This document shows positions 17,556-26,469 of a DNA stretch of 64,000 nt, piece by piece. The number at the start of each line of letters is the position of its first letter. The stretch's first letter is position 1. Both the position numbers and the translations under genes were made by a program. The stretch is taken from NCBI GenBank assembly GCA_965267405.1, contig OZ253954.1, positions 868,001-932,000 of the forward strand, read 5' to 3'. The notes beneath the pieces are model-generated. The model was not told where the DNA came from. It ran no database searches and saw only the letters and a list, made by a program, of their open reading frames with translations. The stretch comes from JAPPOI01 sp028818055 (GTDB lineage: Bacteria; Pseudomonadota; Alphaproteobacteria; Rhodobacterales; Rhodobacteraceae).

Positions 17556-17924
17556 TTACTTCTTCTTGCCAGCAATTGGCTTCGCAGGGCCTTTGCGGGT
17601 CCGTGCGTTTGTGTGTGTCCGCTGACCGCGAACAGGAAGGTTGCGACGATGGCGCAGACCGCGATAGCAGCCCAGGTCCATCAGGCGCTTGATGTTCATC
17701 TGAACTTCACGGCGCAGATCGCCTTCGACGTTATAGTTTGCGTCGATATGCTCACGGATCGCCAGAACTTCAGCGTCGCTGAGTTCGTTCACACGACGAG
17801 TTTCGTCAATGTTGACCGCTTCGCAAATAGCTTTGGCCGATGTGTGACCAATACCGGTGATATAAGTGAGGGCGATTGGAACCCGCTTTGCAGTCGGGAT
17901 GTTCACGCCAGCAATACGTGCCAC
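17556..17924 (-). CDS. rpsM: 30S ribosomal protein S13
   Basis: Small-subunit head protein of 122 residues, starting MARIAGVNIPTAKRVPIALT with the helix-hairpin-helix TYITGIGHTSAKAICE. Its basic C-terminus is RGQRTHTNARTRKGPAKPIAGKKK (core RGQRTHTNARTRKGPAK). It is the first gene of the alpha unit. infA and rpmJ, which precede rpsM in many bacteria, are absent here. A 204-base gap with a promoter candidate separates it from adk. Confidence 0.98.
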   Translation of the reverse strand: MARIAGVNIPTAKRVPIALTYITGIGHTSAKAICEAVNIDETRRVNELSDAEVLAIREHIDANYNVEGDLRREVQMNIKRLMDLGCYRGLRHRRNLPVRGQRTHTNARTRKGPAKPIAGKKK

Positions 17925-18034
17925 GTATCTTTTCCTTTCGTTGCGAGCCCGTGATACCAGGCCCTTTTTTCACAACGTAAGCCCGAGGCGTTTGGGCCAC
18001 GGGCTTTACATATGATTCTCATCCGAGATGGCGG

Positions 18035-18063
18035 TAGTTATGACTTTAATGGCCTCGGGTCAA
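18035..18063 (-). promoter_or_regulatory. Candidate promoter for rpsM-rpsK-rpoA-rplQ
   Basis: On the minus strand TTGACC (18058-18063), a 17-bp spacer and TAACTA (18035-18040) lie about 110 bases before the rpsM start, in the only large gap between adk and rpsM. A better -35 (TTGACA at 18079-18084) has no matching -10. Confidence 0.5.
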
Positions 18064-18128
18064 GGGGCGTACACCAAGTGTCAAGACTTTTTTGCCTTAA
18101 GCCCGAAACCGCCAGTTTTTCGCTGGTT

Positions 18129-18707
18129 CTAGCCGCCCAGCACCGTGCTGATTTCAGCCGCGACTTCTTCGATGGCGCCGAGGCCGTCGACCGACTTCAA
18201 ATCGCCTTTGGCATAGTAGTAGCCAATCAGCGGAGACGTCTTTTTGTAGTACTCCATCAGCCGGACTTTGAGGCTTTCCTCGTTGTCGTCGGCTCGTGCC
18301 GTGCCACCTGCTGCGACCGCCTCTTTGGCGCGGTTCAGGATTCGCTCGACCAGAACATCGTCATTCACGGCCAATTCGATAACCGCATCCAGACTTTGCC
18401 CATGTGATGCAAGTAGTTCACCAAGCGCATCGGCCTGACCCAAAGTCCGCGGGAAACCGTCAAAGATAAAGCCATTGCCGGTCGCGGTATTCAGCTGCTC
18501 CTCAATCAGGCCAATGACGATCTCGTCGGTCACCAACTCACCCGAATCCATGATGGCTGCAACCTTGTTGCCCATCTCGGTGCCACTGGTTCGAGCTGCG
18601 CGCAGCATATCGCCGGTCGAGAGCTGGACCATGCCACGCTCTTCCACCAGCTTCTGGGCCTGAGTGCCTTTGCCAGCACCCGGTGGCCCGAGCAGGATAA
18701 TGTTCAT
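18129..18707 (-). CDS. adk: Adenylate kinase (short form)
   Basis: Catalyses ATP + AMP to 2 ADP in the cytoplasm. It shows the P-loop GPPGAGKGTQA, the AMP-binding QLSTGDMLRAA, and the FDGFPRTLGQA motif. At 192 residues the protein has a short lid, RADDNEESLKVRL, instead of the long zinc-type LID. This is the usual alphaproteobacterial form. Its ATG overlaps the secY stop (ATGA at 18704-18707), keeping the classic secY-adk coupling. Confidence 0.97.
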   Translation of the reverse strand: MNIILLGPPGAGKGTQAQKLVEERGMVQLSTGDMLRAARTSGTEMGNKVAAIMDSGELVTDEIVIGLIEEQLNTATGNGFIFDGFPRTLGQADALGELLASHGQSLDAVIELAVNDDVLVERILNRAKEAVAAGGTARADDNEESLKVRLMEYYKKTSPLIGYYYAKGDLKSVDGLGAIEEVAAEISTVLGG

Positions 18708-20065
18708 CTTCTAGCCGTCCCTTTTCCTTTCCCGCCGCGTCTTTTGCCGCGCAGCTGGGATTTCTCGATCAGGCCTTCGTACTGGTGGGCAAGAAGGTGT
18801 GACTGCACCTGCTGGATGAAATCCATGCCGACGCTCACAATAATCAGGATCGAGGTACCTCCGAAGTAAGCCGTAATCGCAAGGTTTGTGCGCACGATCT
18901 CTGGCATCATACAGACAAGCGCCAGATAGGATGCGCCCAGAACCAGAATGCGGTTCACGACGTATTCAAGGTATTCTTCGGTCTTCTTGCCTGGGCGAAT
19001 GCCCGGGATGAAGCCATTTTGGTTCTTCAGGTTTTCCGCCACTTCCTCGGGCTTAAAGGACACGTTGAACGTGTAGAAATACGTGAAGAAAATAATCATT
19101 GCCGCAAAGAAGATCAGGTAAAGCGGCTGGCCCGGCCCGAAATAAGCCAATAACCAAGACATCACCGGCCCCGCTTGCGAACCTGAGAAAGTACTCAATG
19201 TCGTCGGAAGCAACAGAAGCGAAGATGCAAAAATCGCTGGAATAACGCCCGCCGGGTTCACTTTGACCGGCAAGTGGCTGGACCCACCGTCATAGACTTT
19301 CATGCCCACCTGACGGCGTGGATACTGAATGTGCACCTTCCGCAGACTTCGCTCCATGAACACGACGAAGACCAAGGTGGCTAACAGCATGATGATGATG
19401 CCGAGGATCACAGCTGTCGACAGGGCGCCAGAACGGCCCTGAGCGAAGAACTGAGCAAGCGCACCTGGCAGTTCAGCAATAATGCCGACGTAAATAATCA
19501 GCGAGATACCGTTGCCGACGCCGCGTGCGGTGATTTGCTCACCCAGCCACATCAGGAACATGGTGCCACCGACTAGTGTGATCACGGTCGACGCGCGGAA
19601 GAACAGGCCGGGGTCTGTCACCAGACCACCCGCTTCCATTGAAACCGCTAGGCCATAAGCCTGAATTGTCGCAAGGAAGACCGTGCCGTACCTTGTGTAC
19701 TGGGTGATCTTGCGGCGCCCCGTCTCGCCCTCTTTCTTCAACTGCTGAAGTGGTCCCCACATCGAGGCCAGAAGTTGCACGATGATCGAGGCAGAGATGT
19801 AAGGCATGATGCCCAGTGCAAAAATGCCCATCCGGCTCAATGCGCCACCCGTGAACATGCCTAGCACACCGGCGATGCCGCCGGCAGCCTGTTCCATGAA
19901 CTCACGCAGTGCTGTGCCATCGATTCCCGGGACGGGAATATACGTTCCGATCCGGTAAACGATCAAAAGACCAATGGTGAAAAGCAGTCTTTGACGAAGC
20001 TCTGTGGCCTTGCCCAACATGCCCCAACTGACGTTGGAAGCCATTTGTTCCGCTGCTGATGCCAT
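18704..20065 (-). CDS. secY: Protein translocase subunit SecY
   Basis: Channel-forming subunit of SecYEG, 453 residues with ten predicted membrane helices. Family marks are GIDGTALREFMEQ after the first helix, GIMPYISASIIVQLL, the GNGISLIIYVGI block, and the loop IQYPRRQVGMKVYDGGSSHLPVKVN (core YPRRQVGMKVYDGGSSHLP). The C-terminus is basic and Gly-rich. The ATG at 20065 is preceded by a purine-rich run; the ATG seven codons later is an alternative. rplO lies 102 bases upstream across two hairpins. Confidence 0.98.
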   Translation of the reverse strand: MASAAEQMASNVSWGMLGKATELRQRLLFTIGLLIVYRIGTYIPVPGIDGTALREFMEQAAGGIAGVLGMFTGGALSRMGIFALGIMPYISASIIVQLLASMWGPLQQLKKEGETGRRKITQYTRYGTVFLATIQAYGLAVSMEAGGLVTDPGLFFRASTVITLVGGTMFLMWLGEQITARGVGNGISLIIYVGIIAELPGALAQFFAQGRSGALSTAVILGIIIMLLATLVFVVFMERSLRKVHIQYPRRQVGMKVYDGGSSHLPVKVNPAGVIPAIFASSLLLLPTTLSTFSGSQAGPVMSWLLAYFGPGQPLYLIFFAAMIIFFTYFYTFNVSFKPEEVAENLKNQNGFIPGIRPGKKTEEYLEYVVNRILVLGASYLALVCMMPEIVRTNLAITAYFGGTSILIIVSVGMDFIQQVQSHLLAHQYEGLIEKSQLRGKRRGGKGKGTARR

Positions 20066-20084
20066 ACGTCTCTCTCTTCATCAA

Positions 20085-20158
20085 AGCGCCGCCCATCCGG
20101 TCCCCGGACGGCGGCGCTGGAAAACCTGTGAAAGTATGTAAGCGGCGAAAGCGCCGCT
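20085..20158 (-). repeat. Two intercistronic hairpins between rplO and secY
   Basis: Stems 20085-20093/20110-20118 (nine base pairs) and 20141-20147/20152-20158 (seven base pairs, loop AAAG) fill most of the rplO-secY spacer. Neither has a T-tract, so they look like mRNA processing or stability structures. Confidence 0.55.
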
Positions 20159-20167
20159 CACAAGGCG

Positions 20168-20641
20168 TTACTCAGCCGCTGCCGCGGTTGTGACAGTGAG
20201 TGATCCACCCGCCTTTTCAACGGCCGCAACCGCCGATTTCGACGCGCCGGTCACTGCGATTTTGGCTTTGGCAGAAAAATCGCCTTTGGCCAAAACGCGG
20301 ATACCGTCTTTTTTGCGACGAACGAGACCGCTTTCAACAAGTACATCTTCAGTGATGTCTTTCTTCGCGTCGATCTTCTTCTCGTCGATGAATTTCTGAA
20401 TAAGGCCAAGGTTTACAACGGCATATGCCTTGCGGTTTGGCTTGTTGAAGCCGCGCTTTGGCAGACGCTGGTAAAGCGGCATCTGGCCACCTTCGTAGCC
20501 GTTGATTGCCACACCTGAACGAGATTTCTGGCCTTTGATGCCACGCCCTGCGGTCTTACCTTTGCCCGAGCCTGGGCCCCGACCGATGCGTTTGGCTTTC
20601 TTTGCCGCGCCCGGATTGTCGCGGAGTTCATTGAGTTTCAT
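20168..20641 (-). CDS. rplO: 50S ribosomal protein L15
   Basis: Large-subunit protein of 157 residues starting MKLNELRDNPGAAKKAKRIG, with the Gly/Lys-rich GRGPGSGKGKTAGRGIKGQK typical of L15. The ATG at 20641 is preceded by AGGAG; the open frame runs 29 codons further but without family similarity. It is unusual in being cut off from rpmD, its normal upstream neighbour, by 3.6 kb and a terminator. Instead it starts its own unit rplO-secY-adk. Confidence 0.97.
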   Translation of the reverse strand: MKLNELRDNPGAAKKAKRIGRGPGSGKGKTAGRGIKGQKSRSGVAINGYEGGQMPLYQRLPKRGFNKPNRKAYAVVNLGLIQKFIDEKKIDAKKDITEDVLVESGLVRRKKDGIRVLAKGDFSAKAKIAVTGASKSAVAAVEKAGGSLTVTTAAAAE

Positions 20642-20734
20642 GTCGCTTCTCCTTTGCCGGACGCGCCCCCGAAGCGAGATGGGACGGACACGGCGTTTCT
20701 TGATGTTTTCAGTGAGTCTTTCGACCACCGGGGG

Positions 20735-20763
20735 CGTATAGACCCAGTCATGGCACCGATCAA
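20735..20763 (-). promoter_or_regulatory. Promoter for rplO-secY-adk
   Basis: TTGATC (20758-20763), a 17-bp spacer and TATACG (20735-20740) on the minus strand, about 95 bases before the rplO ATG. The base run after the -10 is C-rich (CCCCC). The -10 and spacer equal those before rplB and rpsL. Confidence 0.7.
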
Positions 20764-20871
20764 GAGATAATACAGGCGGCGACCAGCAATTCGCGAGGGA
20801 TATAACGTCGCATCAAACTGCTAGACAGCACATCCCAACAAACGTTTTATCCCCAAAAAGGGAGACGGATC

Positions 20872-22464
20872 TTGCAAGGGTACGACTACATCGTGATTGG
20901 TGCCGGCTCCGGTGGAGGCTTCGCTGCGCTTCGTCTTTCCGAAAACCCGGACAACACGGTTCTGCTGCTCGAAGCCGGGCCCACAGACAAGCATTGGACC
21001 ACTCAAATTCCCGCCGGAGCCCGATATACGTTCGAAGGTGGTCCGCGCACGTGGTCGTTTGAAACCGAGCCCGAACCATTCATGAACAATCGACGCCTGA
21101 TGCAGCCTCGTGGTAAAGTCCTTGGCGGTTCGTCTTCGTTGAATGGCATGGTTTATGTGCGCGGACACCGGCAAGACTATGATAATTGGGCGAAAAATGG
21201 CGCCACAGGCTGGGGTTACGAAGATGTCCTACCTCACTTCAAGGCGATCGAGACTTATCGCGAAGGAGGCGATCAATATCGTGGCGCCTATGGTCCGGTC
21301 AAAGTTCGCAAAAACCTCGAGCGGCATCCCATCGAAGAGGCATTTCTAGAAGCCGCGTCTCAGGCCGGTCATGCCGTACCGGATGACTACAACGGAGCTT
21401 CACAGGAAGGCGCGACTGCGTTTGACAGCAATATCGACAACGGCTGGCGGTCAGGAACGGCGCGGGCTTGCATAAACGAAGCGGCAAAACGTCCGAATGT
21501 CACGATCGAGACCGGTGCTGTGGTTACGCGATTGATCGTCGAGAATGGCGCCGCCGTTGGTGTTGCTTTCGTCAAAGGCGGCCAAGAGAAAACCGCGCAT
21601 TGTGAAGGCGAAATCGTTTTGGCGGCGGGCGCCTTTCAATCTCCTCAGATTCTAATGCTGTCGGGTATCGGGCCTGCGGACCATCTTCGGGAAGTCGGAA
21701 TTGAGGTTCTGCACGATTTGCCCGGAGTCGGACAAAACCTCCAGGACCATTTGGAAGTACACCTAAAACACCGCAGCCCTCACAAGGGGATCAGTCAGAA
21801 CCATTTGTTACGCAGGCACCGAATTCTGCTTGCCGGTATTCAATGGTATCTCTTCAAAACGGGGCCTGCGTCACGAGCGCCAAGTCGGGTTGGCGGCTTC
21901 TTCCGCAGCATACCAGACACGGACTTTCCAGACATTCAGTTCCACTTCTGGCCCTACTATCTGGAAGGTTGGTCACCTCCACCAGACAAAGATGGATACT
22001 GTTTTGACGTCGGCCCCGTGCGCTCGAAAAGTCGCGGATGGGTGAAGCTACGATCCAACGACCCCTTCGCCGCACCGCGAATTTTGTTGAACGGCCTTTC
22101 AACCGACGAGGACATGCAAATTTTTCGACGTGCAATTACCATCGCCCGAGAGATCGCTTCGCAATCCGCCTTCGACTTTTGTCGTGGTCCCGAAGTGTCG
22201 CCAGGACCCAAGATAACCTCTGACGCCGATCTCGACGCCTATGTCCGCGAGAACGCAAATAGCGCGTATCATCCTTGTGGAACCGCAAAAATTGGAACCG
22301 ACACAATGTCAGTCGTCGATGTCGAGGGCCGAGTTCACGGCATAGAAAGGCTACGAATTGCCGACGCCTCGATCATGCCAGAGATCACGAATGGCAACAT
22401 CAATGCGCCTGCCATGATGATCGGTGAAAAGATTTCAGCACACATCCTCGGAATTGTGACTTGA
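20872..22464 (+). CDS. GMC-family FAD oxidoreductase (choline/alcohol dehydrogenase-like)
   Basis: FAD-dependent dehydrogenase of 530 residues. It has the N-terminal dinucleotide fold YIVIGAGSGGGFAALRL, GMC signature regions PRGKVLGGSSSLNGMVYVRGH (core GKVLGGSSSLNGMVYVRG) and GAFQSPQILMLSGIG. The C-terminal catalytic histidine is in HPCGTAKIG and the family end is NGNINAPAMMIGEKIS. It oxidises an alcohol or choline-like substrate; which one is not readable. The start is probably TTG at 20872, after GGGAGACGG. It lies on the plus strand inside the ribosomal cluster, 50 bases before the next plus-strand gene, probably as a two-gene unit. Confidence 0.92.
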   Translation: MQGYDYIVIGAGSGGGFAALRLSENPDNTVLLLEAGPTDKHWTTQIPAGARYTFEGGPRTWSFETEPEPFMNNRRLMQPRGKVLGGSSSLNGMVYVRGHRQDYDNWAKNGATGWGYEDVLPHFKAIETYREGGDQYRGAYGPVKVRKNLERHPIEEAFLEAASQAGHAVPDDYNGASQEGATAFDSNIDNGWRSGTARACINEAAKRPNVTIETGAVVTRLIVENGAAVGVAFVKGGQEKTAHCEGEIVLAAGAFQSPQILMLSGIGPADHLREVGIEVLHDLPGVGQNLQDHLEVHLKHRSPHKGISQNHLLRRHRILLAGIQWYLFKTGPASRAPSRVGGFFRSIPDTDFPDIQFHFWPYYLEGWSPPPDKDGYCFDVGPVRSKSRGWVKLRSNDPFAAPRILLNGLSTDEDMQIFRRAITIAREIASQSAFDFCRGPEVSPGPKITSDADLDAYVRENANSAYHPCGTAKIGTDTMSVVDVEGRVHGIERLRIADASIMPEITNGNINAPAMMIGEKISAHILGIVT

Positions 22465-22519
22465 TCCGAACACCCACTTGATGCGCCTATGAACCATATT
22501 TTGGGTTAGGAGCGTGCAC

Positions 22520-24010
22520 ATGGGTTTTGCAATGGACGTGCTGAACTTCTTGGCGGTCGCCTTCATCATCGTCGTGGGCGTTCTGGTTGCCCTTGCAATT
22601 GTATTGTTCATAATCGATCGATTGCAGACACATGACGCCATCCGCCGAAACTATCCGGTCATTGGTCGCTTCAGACACATATTCACGACATTAGGCGAAT
22701 TCTTTCGTCAGTATTTTTTCGCGATGGATCGCGAAGAGTTGCCGTTTAACCGCGCCCAACGCGAGTGGGTGAAACGCGCGGGCGAAGGCAAAGGAAATAC
22801 CGTCGCATTCGGATCAACGCGAAACCTCAACGTTGTCGGTACTCCGATTTTTGTGAATGCTGCCTTCCCGCCGATTGAAGATCAAACTACCCACGCTGCA
22901 CCATTGGTCATTGGCGCAGATGCGCGAAACCCGTTCCACGCACCCTCGTTTTTCAACATATCAGGTATGAGTTACGGCGCGATTTCAAAACCTGCGGTTC
23001 AGGCGCTCAGCAAAGGCGCAAAAGATGCCGGGTGCTGGCTAAACACAGGCGAAGGAGGCTTGAGCCCCTTTCATCTCGAAGGTGGCGCAGACATCGTTTT
23101 TCAGATCGGGACTGCAAAATTCGGCGTCAGGGACGCTGACGGCCATTTAAGCGACGAAAAGCTGCGCGAGATGGCTGCGCATCCAACTGTCCGGATGTTT
23201 GAACTAAAGCTTGCTCAAGGCGCGAAACCAGGAAAAGGCGGGATACTGCCTGGCGCAAAGGTCACCCCTGAAATCGCCAAAATTCGGGGCCTTGAAGTAG
23301 GACAGGACGGGATTTCCCCGAACCGCCACACCGAGGTTGATAGCTGGGAAGACCTTCTGGATTTCGTCGCTCATATCCGAGAGGTCACAGGCAAACCGGT
23401 CGGCATCAAGACTGTGGTAGGTGCCGAAGATGCGATTGAGGAATTGTTTGATGCCATTACCTCTCGCGGCGTCGATAGCGCTCCGGACTTTATCACTATT
23501 GATGGCGGCGAAGGCGGGACAGGCGCGGCGCCCATGCCATTGATCGATCTCGTTGGAATGTCGATCCGCGAAGCCTTGCCATTGGTCGTGGATCTCCGAA
23601 ACGCCGCGGGATTGAAAGATCGTGTTCGGATCGTTGCTAGTGGGAAGTTGGTGAACCCGGGCGATGTTGCTTGGGCGCTTGCTGCTGGAGCCGACTTTGT
23701 CACATCCGCGCGCGGCTTCATGTTCTCACTGGGTTGTATCCAAGCGCTCAAGTGCAACAAAAACACTTGCCCTACGGGCATAACCACGCACGACCCAAGG
23801 TTTCAAAAGGGCCTGGTCGTTGAAGACAAGTGGAAACGGGTTGCAGCCTACGCAAAAAACATCGTGAAAGAGGTCGAGACCATCGCGCATTCCGTGGGCG
23901 CATTGGAACCACGCGCAATGACCCGCGCTTGCGTCAGAATAATGCAAGATAATGGACGGTCAGTGCCCTTGTCCGAGCTCTATCCGCCCAAAAACAATAG
24001 ACCGTCTTAG
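22520..24010 (+). CDS. FMN-binding glutamate synthase-like protein, membrane-anchored
   Basis: Product of 496 residues with an N-terminal hydrophobic helix (LAVAFIIVVGVLVALAIVLF) and a GltB-type FMN barrel. The barrel motifs are GMSYGAISKPAVQALSKGA, NTGEGGLSPFH, SVG-less VGIKTVVG and DGGEGGTGAAP. The cysteines of LGCIQALKCNKNTCPTGITT match the 3Fe-4S binding pattern of glutamate synthase. The amidotransferase domain of true GltB is missing, so it is a stand-alone oxidoreductase of unknown substrate. The ATG at 22520 has TAGGAG upstream; an in-frame GTG at 22514 is less likely. It is preceded by the GMC oxidoreductase gene. Confidence 0.9.
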   Translation: MGFAMDVLNFLAVAFIIVVGVLVALAIVLFIIDRLQTHDAIRRNYPVIGRFRHIFTTLGEFFRQYFFAMDREELPFNRAQREWVKRAGEGKGNTVAFGSTRNLNVVGTPIFVNAAFPPIEDQTTHAAPLVIGADARNPFHAPSFFNISGMSYGAISKPAVQALSKGAKDAGCWLNTGEGGLSPFHLEGGADIVFQIGTAKFGVRDADGHLSDEKLREMAAHPTVRMFELKLAQGAKPGKGGILPGAKVTPEIAKIRGLEVGQDGISPNRHTEVDSWEDLLDFVAHIREVTGKPVGIKTVVGAEDAIEELFDAITSRGVDSAPDFITIDGGEGGTGAAPMPLIDLVGMSIREALPLVVDLRNAAGLKDRVRIVASGKLVNPGDVAWALAAGADFVTSARGFMFSLGCIQALKCNKNTCPTGITTHDPRFQKGLVVEDKWKRVAAYAKNIVKEVETIAHSVGALEPRAMTRACVRIMQDNGRSVPLSELYPPKNNRPS

Positions 24011-24228
24011 TCGCGGGTCTCGCGAAGATATTCAGTCCAGCACGGGCAAGGCTTTGAACCCGCCAGAGCTTTCATACGAGCCGAAAAGGCACGCCATGTG
24101 CCGGTGACTGCTGATGCGATAGTCATCACGATCATCCCTTGAAAACGTGCTCGGTAACTACGCCTGTGACAATCAGTTTGCCACCACGCATCCAGCAAGC
24201 CCGCTATGCAACCAGTGCAATGCAAAAA

Positions 24229-24251
24229 CGCCCGGTCACGAGGACCGGGCG
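24229..24251 (-). terminator. Terminator after rpmD
   Basis: Nine-base-pair stem CGCCCGGTC/GACCGGGCG with a five-base loop, followed on the minus strand by TTTTTG. It lies 25 bases after the rpmD stop and ends the long rpmC-rpmD unit, so rplO needs its own promoter. Confidence 0.93.
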
Positions 24252-24276
24252 CTTCAGAATTTCATGGAAAAAGGGC

Positions 24277-24465
24277 TTAGCCTTTTTCTTCGACGATCTC
24301 TACGAGATGCGGGATTGAGTTGACCATGCCCCGCACAGAGGGTGTGTCTTCCAACTCGCGCGTTTTGTGCATCTTGTTCAATCCAAGCCCAACGAGCGTA
24401 GCGCGCTGTTTGGCTGGGCGGCGGATCGGGCTGCCGATCTGCTTTACGACGATTGTCTTTGCCAT
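24277..24465 (-). CDS. rpmD: 50S ribosomal protein L30
   Basis: Large-subunit protein of 62 residues, the usual bacterial L30 size. It starts MAKTIVVKQIGSPIRRPAKQ and contains the family LVGLGLNKMHKTRELEDTPS. It is five bases after rpsE. In the classical spc order rplO would follow, but here a terminator follows and two plus-strand genes intervene. Confidence 0.97.
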   Translation of the reverse strand: MAKTIVVKQIGSPIRRPAKQRATLVGLGLNKMHKTRELEDTPSVRGMVNSIPHLVEIVEEKG

Positions 24466-24470
24466 GTGTC

Positions 24471-25049
24471 TCAGGCCTCCTCAGTCGCGGCTTCTTCTGC
24501 CTTCGGCGCTTCATCACGCTTCGGAAGAATGTCAGCGACCTTTTTGCCACGACGCTGCGCGACCGAACGAGGCGACGCCTCTTTCTTCAGGCCGTCCATT
24601 GTGGCGCGGATCATGTTGTATGGGTTCTGCGAGCCAATCGACTTTGCAACGACGTCTTGAACGCCCAGCATTTCAAAAACCGCACGCATTGGACCACCGG
24701 CGATGATACCAGTACCCGTCGGGGCTGTGCGCATGACAACCTTGCCTGCACCGTGGCGGCCTTCGATGTCGTGATGCAATGTTCGGCCTTCACGAAGTGG
24801 AACGCGGATCATCTGGCGTTTCGCTTGCTCAGTTGCTTTGCGGATCGCTTCAGGCACTTCTTTCGCTTTACCTTTTCCGAAACCGACGCGGCCTTTTTGG
24901 TCGCCAACGACGACGAGCGCGGCAAAGCCAAAACGCTTACCACCCTTAACGGTCTTCGATACGCGGTTGATCGCGACCAGGCGGTCAGCGAATTCTGGGG
25001 CTTCGTCACGGTCGCGACGGTTGCCTCGTTGTTGTGGTTCTCTGGCCAT
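24471..25049 (-). CDS. rpsE: 30S ribosomal protein S5
   Basis: Small-subunit protein of 192 residues, important for decoding fidelity. It carries the N-terminal double-stranded-RNA-binding part (FADRLVAINRVSKTVKGGKR and FGFAALVVVGD) and the C-terminal GTGIIAGGPMRAVFEMLGVQD. An acidic Ala/Glu tail follows. It lies 97 bases after rplR, a longer gap than for the neighbours, and five bases before rpmD. Confidence 0.98.
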   Translation of the reverse strand: MAREPQQRGNRRDRDEAPEFADRLVAINRVSKTVKGGKRFGFAALVVVGDQKGRVGFGKGKAKEVPEAIRKATEQAKRQMIRVPLREGRTLHHDIEGRHGAGKVVMRTAPTGTGIIAGGPMRAVFEMLGVQDVVAKSIGSQNPYNMIRATMDGLKKEASPRSVAQRRGKKVADILPKRDEAPKAEEAATEEA

Positions 25050-25146
25050 CTGGCCTCCTTATTCAAGATGGGCAATGCGCCCGTTTGTCCAACCTCGGTG
25101 CCATAAGGCCCAGGTCATCGGCGGGCCGGCTCGACCGGCCCACTCA

Positions 25147-25506
25147 TCAGATTTTCAAACCGCCTTCACGTGCGGCGTCAGCCAAAGCTTTTACTTTGCC
25201 GTGGAACAGGAAACCGCCGCGGTCGAAGTAAGCTTCTTCCACACCAGCTTTCTTGGCGCGTTCTGCAATAGCAGCGCCGACCTTGGCTGCAGCTTCAACG
25301 TTGTTTTTACCGACAACGCCCAAGCCTTTTTCCAACGACGAAGCGCTGGCCAATGTCTTTCCTTCCACGTCGTCGATCAGCTGAACGCTGATGTTCTTCG
25401 ACGAACGGTGAACAGACAGACGAGCCTTGCCGACGTTAACCTTGCGAAGTTTGTTCCGAACGCGCAGGCGGCGCTTTTGGAACAGTTCCCGTTTGCTAAG
25501 TGCCAT
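25147..25506 (-). CDS. rplR: 50S ribosomal protein L18
   Basis: 5S rRNA-binding large-subunit protein of 119 residues. It has the basic N-terminus MALSKRELFQKRRLRVRNKL, the strand RLSVHRSSKNISVQLIDD, and the C-terminal FDRGGFLFHGKVKALADAAREGGL (core DRGGFLFHGKVKALADAARE). It is twelve bases after rplF, within the rpmC-rpmD unit. Confidence 0.98.
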   Translation of the reverse strand: MALSKRELFQKRRLRVRNKLRKVNVGKARLSVHRSSKNISVQLIDDVEGKTLASASSLEKGLGVVGKNNVEAAAKVGAAIAERAKKAGVEEAYFDRGGFLFHGKVKALADAAREGGLKI

Positions 25507-25518
25507 TTTGTTGCGTCC

Positions 25519-26052
25519 TTACTTCTTCTTACCTTCCTTACGGAAGATATATTCGTCTTTGTACTTGATGCCTTTGCCCTTGTAGGGCTCAGGAGCACGC
25601 CATTCGCGGATGTTAGCCGCAACCTGGCCGACGAGTTGCTGATCAATGCCTTCGACAATGATTTCAGTTTGCTTCGGGCAAGTGATCGTAACGCCCTCAG
25701 GAATTTCGAAATCGACGTCGTGGCTGTAACCAAGGTTCAGCTTCAGAACTTTGCCCTGAAGTGCCGCACGATAACCAACACCGTTGATTTCAAGCTCTTT
25801 CTTAAAACCATCGGTTACGCCAGTGACAAGGTTTTGAACCTGAGTACGGCTCATTCCCCACTGCTGGCGGGCACGCTTGGATTTGCCACGAGGTTCAACC
25901 TTAACCGCGCCGTCTTCCATGGAAATGGTGACGTCGTCAGTTGCAGTGAACTCGCGCTGACCTTTCGGCCCCTTCACAGTCACGGTCTGACCCGAAACAG
26001 ACGCTTCAACGCCTGATGGGATCGATACCGGTTTTTTTCCAATTCGAGACAT
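25519..26052 (-). CDS. rplF: 50S ribosomal protein L6
   Basis: Large-subunit protein of 177 residues, starting MSRIGKKPVSIPSGVEASVS. It has the L6 C-terminal signature around PEPYKGKGIKYKDEYIFRKE and the internal NGVGYRAALQGKVLKLNLGY. It is spaced twelve bases from both rpsH and rplR. Confidence 0.98.
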   Translation of the reverse strand: MSRIGKKPVSIPSGVEASVSGQTVTVKGPKGQREFTATDDVTISMEDGAVKVEPRGKSKRARQQWGMSRTQVQNLVTGVTDGFKKELEINGVGYRAALQGKVLKLNLGYSHDVDFEIPEGVTITCPKQTEIIVEGIDQQLVGQVAANIREWRAPEPYKGKGIKYKDEYIFRKEGKKK

Positions 26053-26064
26053 CTGGTTCCCTCC

Positions 26065-26457
26065 TTAGAAGACCGTGCAGAGCACTTCGCCGCCAACATT
26101 GGCCGAGCGAGCGTTCTGGTCAGACATGATGCCTTTCGAAGTCGAGACGATCGAAACGCCCAGGCCCTGACGAACCTGTGGAATGTCGCCAACACCCATG
26201 TACACACGACGGCCAGGAGTCGATACGCGCTTCAGTTCGCGGATGACTGGTTCACCTTCGTAGTACTTCAGGCTGATTTCGATGGCCGGGTGGCCCTTCG
26301 CATCAGTCGTATCTTCAAAGCCACGGATGTAGCCTTCGTCTGCCAACACTTCGAGCACCCAACGGCGCAGCTTCGAAGCAGGCGTTACGGTTGTGGACTT
26401 CCCGCGCATCTGTGCGTTGCGGATGCGGGTCAGCATATCACCTAGAGGATCGTTCAT
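26065..26457 (-). CDS. rpsH: 30S ribosomal protein S8
   Basis: Small-subunit central-domain protein of 130 residues. It starts MNDPLGDMLTRIRNAQM and has the C-terminal S8 signature with STSKGIMSDQNARSANVGGE. In E. coli S8 is the translational repressor of the spc operon; the same feedback may act here, but no target site was identified. Confidence 0.98.
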   Translation of the reverse strand: MNDPLGDMLTRIRNAQMRGKSTTVTPASKLRRWVLEVLADEGYIRGFEDTTDAKGHPAIEISLKYYEGEPVIRELKRVSTPGRRVYMGVGDIPQVRQGLGVSIVSTSKGIMSDQNARSANVGGEVLCTVF

Positions 26458-26469
26458 AATATCTCCTCC

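Noticed and set aside
24007..24225. Possible 72-codon (or 42-codon) gene on the minus strand between the FMN protein gene and rpmD
   Set aside because: Only weak codon bias and no family, and the stop overlaps the convergent gene end. It lies downstream of the rpmD terminator, so not supported.
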